Source of the DNA: QQVM01 sp964544885
Lineage (GTDB): Bacteria > Bacteroidota > Bacteroidia > AKYH767-A > 2013-40CM-41-45
Assembly (NCBI GenBank): GCA_964544885.1
Contig: CAZJDX010000012.1
Coordinates: 1-64,000 of the forward strand
Direction: 5' to 3'
DNA length: 64,000 nucleotides
Shown: positions 60,652 through 64,000 of the stretch, piece by piece
Layout of the letters: each line of letters starts with the position of its first letter
Position numbering within the stretch: position 1 is the first letter of the stretch
Program-made: the position numbers and the translations under genes
The notes under the pieces: model-generated
Database searches by the model: none
Seen by the model: the letters and a program-made list of their open reading frames with translations, nothing else
What the model was told of the DNA's origin: nothing

Positions 60652-61719
60652 ATGAGCCACCCTGAAAACGAAGGAAGAATAAAAGTTGGAATCACCTGCG
60701 GTGATGTGAATGGCGTCGGACTGGAGGTTGTGATGAAAGCCCTTCTTGACAACAGGGTACATCAGATCTTTACTCCCGTAATCTATGCCAGCAACAAACT
60801 GATCTCACTTCAGAGAAAACATCTTAACCTGAACGATTTTCAATATCAGACTGTAAAAAGCAGTTCAGAAATCATTCTGCGCAAAACCAATGTCATCAAT
60901 TGCTGGGAGGAAGAGATCCCGGTCGATTGGGGCAAGGCAACTGAAACATCGGGTAAGTATGCTCTACAGTCGCTGGAGGCAGCGGTTGCTGATCTTAAAG
61001 CAGGGCACATCCACGTTTTGGTTACCGCCCCTATCAATAAACATACTATACAAAGCAAGGATTTTACATTCCAGGGGCATACAGAATATCTGGCTAATCG
61101 TTTTGAAACACCCGAACCTCTGATGTTTCTGGTGAGTGATACGCTGAGAGTAGCTGTTTATTCCGGACATATTCCGGTGAAAGAGGTTGCTTCCGTACTT
61201 TCCACCGAGAAAATAGTTCGCAAGATAAAAAGCATGGAACATTCACTCAAACGGGATTTCGGCTTGCGGAAACCACGTATTGCCGTTATGGGACTTAATC
61301 CTCATGCCGGCGATGAAGGTCTGATCGGTATGGAAGAAAAAGAATTCATTCTGCCGGCTATTAAAAAATGTTTTGATGAAGGTGTTTTTGTCTACGGCCC
61401 TTATTCTGCGGATGGATTTTTTGGTTCGGCGGCATTTAAAAAATTCGATGCGGTGCTTGCCATGTACCACGATCAGGGACTTATTCCTTTTAAAACGCTG
61501 AGTTTTTCGACGGGAGTTAATTTCACTGCCGCATTACCGGTCGTACGAACGTCACCCGATCACGGGACGGCTTATGACATTGCAGGAAAAGGAACCGCCA
61601 CTGAAGATTCGGTTAGAGATGCAATGTACACTGCCATTGATATACTCAGAAAAAGGGAGGAGTATGATAAAATCACTTCGAATCCTCTTGCGTTCTCAAA
61701 GCAATCCAGGGATCATTGA
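60652..61719 (+). CDS. pdxA: 4-hydroxythreonine-4-phosphate dehydrogenase
   Basis: 355 residues. NAD(P)-dependent oxidation of 4-hydroxythreonine-4-phosphate in pyridoxal phosphate synthesis. It has VGITCGDVNGVGLEVVMKAL, VLVTAPINKHTIQSKDFTFQ, GHTEYLANRF (metal-binding His) and YSGHIPVKEV, GLNPHAGDEG, VYGPYSADGFFGSAAFKKFD and AMYHDQGLIPFK. Metal-ligand His residues are visible in the second, fourth and last motifs. Convergent with the esterase gene after 28 bp. Confidence 0.96.
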   Translation: MSHPENEGRIKVGITCGDVNGVGLEVVMKALLDNRVHQIFTPVIYASNKLISLQRKHLNLNDFQYQTVKSSSEIILRKTNVINCWEEEIPVDWGKATETSGKYALQSLEAAVADLKAGHIHVLVTAPINKHTIQSKDFTFQGHTEYLANRFETPEPLMFLVSDTLRVAVYSGHIPVKEVASVLSTEKIVRKIKSMEHSLKRDFGLRKPRIAVMGLNPHAGDEGLIGMEEKEFILPAIKKCFDEGVFVYGPYSADGFFGSAAFKKFDAVLAMYHDQGLIPFKTLSFSTGVNFTAALPVVRTSPDHGTAYDIAGKGTATEDSVRDAMYTAIDILRKREEYDKITSNPLAFSKQSRDH

Positions 61720-61747
61720 TCCCATCATGCTCCTGTCCAATATTGAT

Positions 61748-63013
61748 TCAGTCAATAAATCCCAACTGAATTTTTCCGGTTCCTGAAGAGGAAGAAACCT
61801 GGAGTAAATACATTCCGGCAGTCAGCGTTTCCTTCCGGATGGAAAACTCCTTCATTCCGCCGGCTCTTTCACTCCGAATCAGTCGTCCGCTCAGGTCATA
61901 CAATTTCCACTCTGATACTGGCTCTTCAGACTGGATGAAGACAATGCCGGAGGATGGATTTGGATAGACCTTAAGCTTTGTTTTCTTCAGGGATGATTCA
62001 TTTATCCAGGTAGTTATAAAAGTATTCGGAAGCGGATAGGGATTCCTGGCATTACAGCTCAGATAATCATACAGGAAATTGCTCACAAACCTCACCGTCG
62101 TGTCCATGTAGGCGGAATTATTAAGGTACGGCACATGACCACCACCGAAATAAGTATACATTTCATTATGCACGCCGATGACATTGGCGTATTCATTTGC
62201 CGCGAAGCTGCCATCTACCTGCATGATGGGGAAAACTCCCAGCAGGAAGATGGTGTCTGTATCATAAGGAACCGTCTGATCATTGGTTCCGTGCATGCTG
62301 ACAAAGGGAATATCTCCGGGGATGATATATTCCTTTTCTCCAAGGGCTCCACATAAATTGATGACCGCATTGATATCCGAGCGGTATCCCGGATTTCCGC
62401 TTTCGCCTTCAAGGTTTCCCATGACCAGCGTATCAATCAATGAAGGAATCTCGCTGATCTCATTCAGATAGGCGAGATGCAGCGCCGTAAAAGCTCCTGC
62501 CGAACTACCACCACCGAAAATCAAATCAGGATCAATGCGGTAATCATTGGTTGTCGCTGCATCCTTTCTGAAAAACCTGATGGCAGCTTTCATATCCTGT
62601 ACAGCACGATAAACAGCTTTTGTTGCATTAGCTTCTCCGAACGGTACCGGAATACCCAGCCGGTAACTGATGGAGGCACAAACATAACCCCTCTTCGCAA
62701 AGGCGATCGACAAGTTTGTTACATCCTGTTCATTCTTTGTCCCTCCGATAAAACTACCGCCGTGTACCCATACTATCAGCGGACGGAACGAGGCTGTATC
62801 ACCTGCGGGCTGATAGATATCCATGATCAGAATTTCATTCGCATTGTTGGCGTTGATATTGCTTCCGTAAACCACATTGCTTTGAATATCAACCGACGTG
62901 AACACTTCCTGGTCATAGCGTGTCGAACTGCAATCTATGATCGTTTGAGCGGAGGAAAGGTCAATACTGAAGATGATCAGCTGGAAAAATATTAGATATG
63001 ACTTGATCTGCAT
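61748..63013 (-). CDS. Secreted carboxylesterase-type hydrolase with T9SS type A signal
   Basis: 421 residues, signal peptide ending IDLSSAQ. Alpha/beta-hydrolase features: IVWVHGGSFIGGTKNEQD (HGG oxyanion motif), nucleophile in IFGGGSSAGAFTALHLAYLN (GxSxG) and acid/His-region SMHGTNDQTVPYD and GGGHVPYL. The C-terminal 80 residues are a T9SS type A domain (VYPNPSSGIVFIQSE to LTAGMYLLQVSSS). Likely an extracellular esterase or lipase. It is followed in the minus direction by nothing and preceded by a paralog at 63180. Confidence 0.88.
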   Translation of the reverse strand: MQIKSYLIFFQLIIFSIDLSSAQTIIDCSSTRYDQEVFTSVDIQSNVVYGSNINANNANEILIMDIYQPAGDTASFRPLIVWVHGGSFIGGTKNEQDVTNLSIAFAKRGYVCASISYRLGIPVPFGEANATKAVYRAVQDMKAAIRFFRKDAATTNDYRIDPDLIFGGGSSAGAFTALHLAYLNEISEIPSLIDTLVMGNLEGESGNPGYRSDINAVINLCGALGEKEYIIPGDIPFVSMHGTNDQTVPYDTDTIFLLGVFPIMQVDGSFAANEYANVIGVHNEMYTYFGGGHVPYLNNSAYMDTTVRFVSNFLYDYLSCNARNPYPLPNTFITTWINESSLKKTKLKVYPNPSSGIVFIQSEEPVSEWKLYDLSGRLIRSERAGGMKEFSIRKETLTAGMYLLQVSSSSGTGKIQLGFID

Positions 63014-63134
63014 GAGTTATCACTGATTTAATATTGAAAGGTAGTGATTTTATCGTCCCACTTCACATGGCCGGCTTTCGAACTTTCCTTGTGATCTCAC
63101 TCAATCCTGTTGCAAAATTGAAATGGTCAAAAAA

Positions 63135-63163
63135 AAAGCCGGCACAGAAATGGCGCCGGCTTT
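63135..63163 (-). terminator. Intrinsic terminator downstream of the 63180 hydrolase
   Basis: AAAGCCGGC (63135-63143) and GCCGGCTTT (63155-63163) form a 9-bp stem with an 11-nt loop. In the minus direction a run of T (the A run at 63129-63137 on +) follows, 17 bp past the stop codon of the 63180 gene: a typical intrinsic terminator. Confidence 0.85.
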
Positions 63164-63179
63164 GAACTGATGTGTTTTT

Positions 63180-64000
63180 TCAGTTTCGTATACTGATCGT
63201 TTCCGATAACTCTCCTGAATCAAAACCGATTTTTAATACATACGTTCCACTTCTGACAGACGAAACATCCATACGGATTCTGCTATCTTCAATGCGGTTG
63301 AGTTCAGTTACCAGCCTGCCGCTGATATCATAGATCCGGATATACCTTACAGGAGAAGTCGCCAGGGATGCATCCAGGTTTATAAATTCAGATGAGGGAT
63401 TCGGATAGATGGAGACCTTCACCTCGTCCTTGTTGAGATGATTAATTCCTGTTACCAGATTGAGCGCGGCCGCTATCCGGGGGTTGGCATAGCCCATAAT
63501 GGTATCAATATAGGCCATCGCTTTTGTCTTGCTCATATCCGGATTGGTTGCCAGTGATGCGTACCAGATGGTATCTGTACGGCCTTGTGTAAAGCCGAGT
63601 CCCAGCATACAAGTCTGATATACCGTTGTGGAATCATACCATTCCCATGGACCGGCCTGACCTGTTGCAGGTCCCGGAGGATCTGAAAGTTCGAGCGGGA
63701 ATAATCCGTCATACCCATCATTGAGCTGATTGGCTCTGACGGTGTAAGGATCGGTCCAGGTATTGAACTGGAATGCGGCATTATTCATCAGACTGTCGGC
63801 GATACGGATCACACGCCAGCTTCCGCTCACGTCTACGACAAAATCACCGGTTGTTGGTACGATAACTGATCCGTCTTTGTAAGGAGCAAAAGGATCATTA
63901 ATGGAATGGAATGCCACAAATGGAACATTGGGTCCGCTTTGAAGCCATGAACTGTCGCCAAGCGCTCCGCCGCAATTGATCACAAAGGAGATGCTGTTGC
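63180..64000 (-). CDS. Secreted carboxylesterase-type hydrolase with T9SS type A signal (5' end outside window)
   Basis: The frame is open to the window's end, so the N-terminus with signal peptide and nucleophile elbow is missing. The visible part has VINCGGALGDSS, FVAFHSINDPFAPYKDGSV (the acid loop, matching VSMHGTNDQTVPYDTD of the 61748 protein) and a T9SS type A domain (IYPNPSSEFINLDAS to VRSGTYVLKIGFDS). It is a paralog of the adjacent gene, and the pair probably came from a tandem duplication. The GTG at 63983 is internal, not the start. Confidence 0.85.
   Translation of the reverse strand, partial: NSISFVINCGGALGDSSWLQSGPNVPFVAFHSINDPFAPYKDGSVIVPTTGDFVVDVSGSWRVIRIADSLMNNAAFQFNTWTDPYTVRANQLNDGYDGLFPLELSDPPGPATGQAGPWEWYDSTTVYQTCMLGLGFTQGRTDTIWYASLATNPDMSKTKAMAYIDTIMGYANPRIAAALNLVTGINHLNKDEVKVSIYPNPSSEFINLDASLATSPVRYIRIYDISGRLVTELNRIEDSRIRMDVSSVRSGTYVLKIGFDSGELSETISIRN

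Noticed and set aside
1..64000. tRNA, rRNA, riboswitch or CRISPR
   Set aside because: I looked in all spacers for T-loop motifs, leader-like structures and regularly spaced repeats and found none that is convincing.

Overview
The window is chromosomal DNA from a member of the Bacteroidota, probably an uncultured or environmental Sphingobacteriia/Chitinophagia/Flavobacteriia-like lineage. The grounds are at least seven secreted proteins with type IX secretion (T9SS) C-terminal domains (NPSxE...GxY type A, and one FTPNxDGxND type B), DUF4270 and GIN/DUF2807 lipoproteins, futalosine-route menaquinone synthesis (mqnC), an 11-gene complex I operon with a short NuoG, promoters resembling TTTG-N20-TAnnTTTG, and an S24/XRE LexA-like regulator with dinB and a short dnaE. 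I see no rRNA, tRNA, CRISPR array or intact transposon.

Layout. 1-3.9 kb: end of a short glycogen synthase, a DUF4270 lipoprotein and glmS, all +. 4.1-15 kb: housekeeping and repair genes, including a pseudo-hydrolase, mrp with a NifU-type scaffold, an alkyltransferase-like protein lacking the acceptor Cys, trmB, a glycosyltransferase, gamma carbonic anhydrase, murI, a PaiB-like flavoprotein, a catalytic ogt and a short dnaE. 15-23 kb, all -: a T9SS arylsulfotransferase, ferritin, a three-gene metal operon whose TonB receptor carries CxxxM and HxM motifs like the OprC/NosA copper receptors, and a T9SS protein. 23-28 kb: dinB, two AT-rich secreted-protein genes, the LexA-like regulator and beta carbonic anhydrase, in DNA with several short repeats. 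28-31 kb: PhzF-like protein, a RibD-type reductase, a frameshifted relative of it, and an acetyltransferase. 31.5-39.8 kb: nuoA-K, ending without nuoLMN. 40-45.8 kb: an AT-rich T9SS gene, two GIN-domain genes, an anti-sigma factor and an ECF sigma factor. 46-54 kb: sdaA, lepA, metF, ribE and a very long gliding-motility-type protein. 54-64 kb: secreted proteins (one PNGase F-like), a decayed RAYT transposase with REP-like hairpins and repeated methylase-tail fragments, mqnC, leucyl aminopeptidase, pdxA and two tandem T9SS esterases.

How the genes work together. The respiratory theme is mqnC (menaquinone), nuoA-K (NADH dehydrogenase) and mrp/NifU (Fe-S delivery). The damage-response theme is the LexA-like repressor, dinB, dnaE, ogt and the alkyltransferase-like protein. 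A 37-bp element with 26 of 37 identical bases lies both over the regulator's own promoter and 25 bp upstream of dnaE, suggesting one regulon even though the usual regulator-polymerase cassette has been split by insertions. The metal theme is the copper-type receptor operon followed by ferritin. The most interesting signals are the shared operator, the copper-type operon, the RAYT/REP remnant, a secreted Cys-rich protein built from two copies of one module, and the nuo operon cut off after nuoK.
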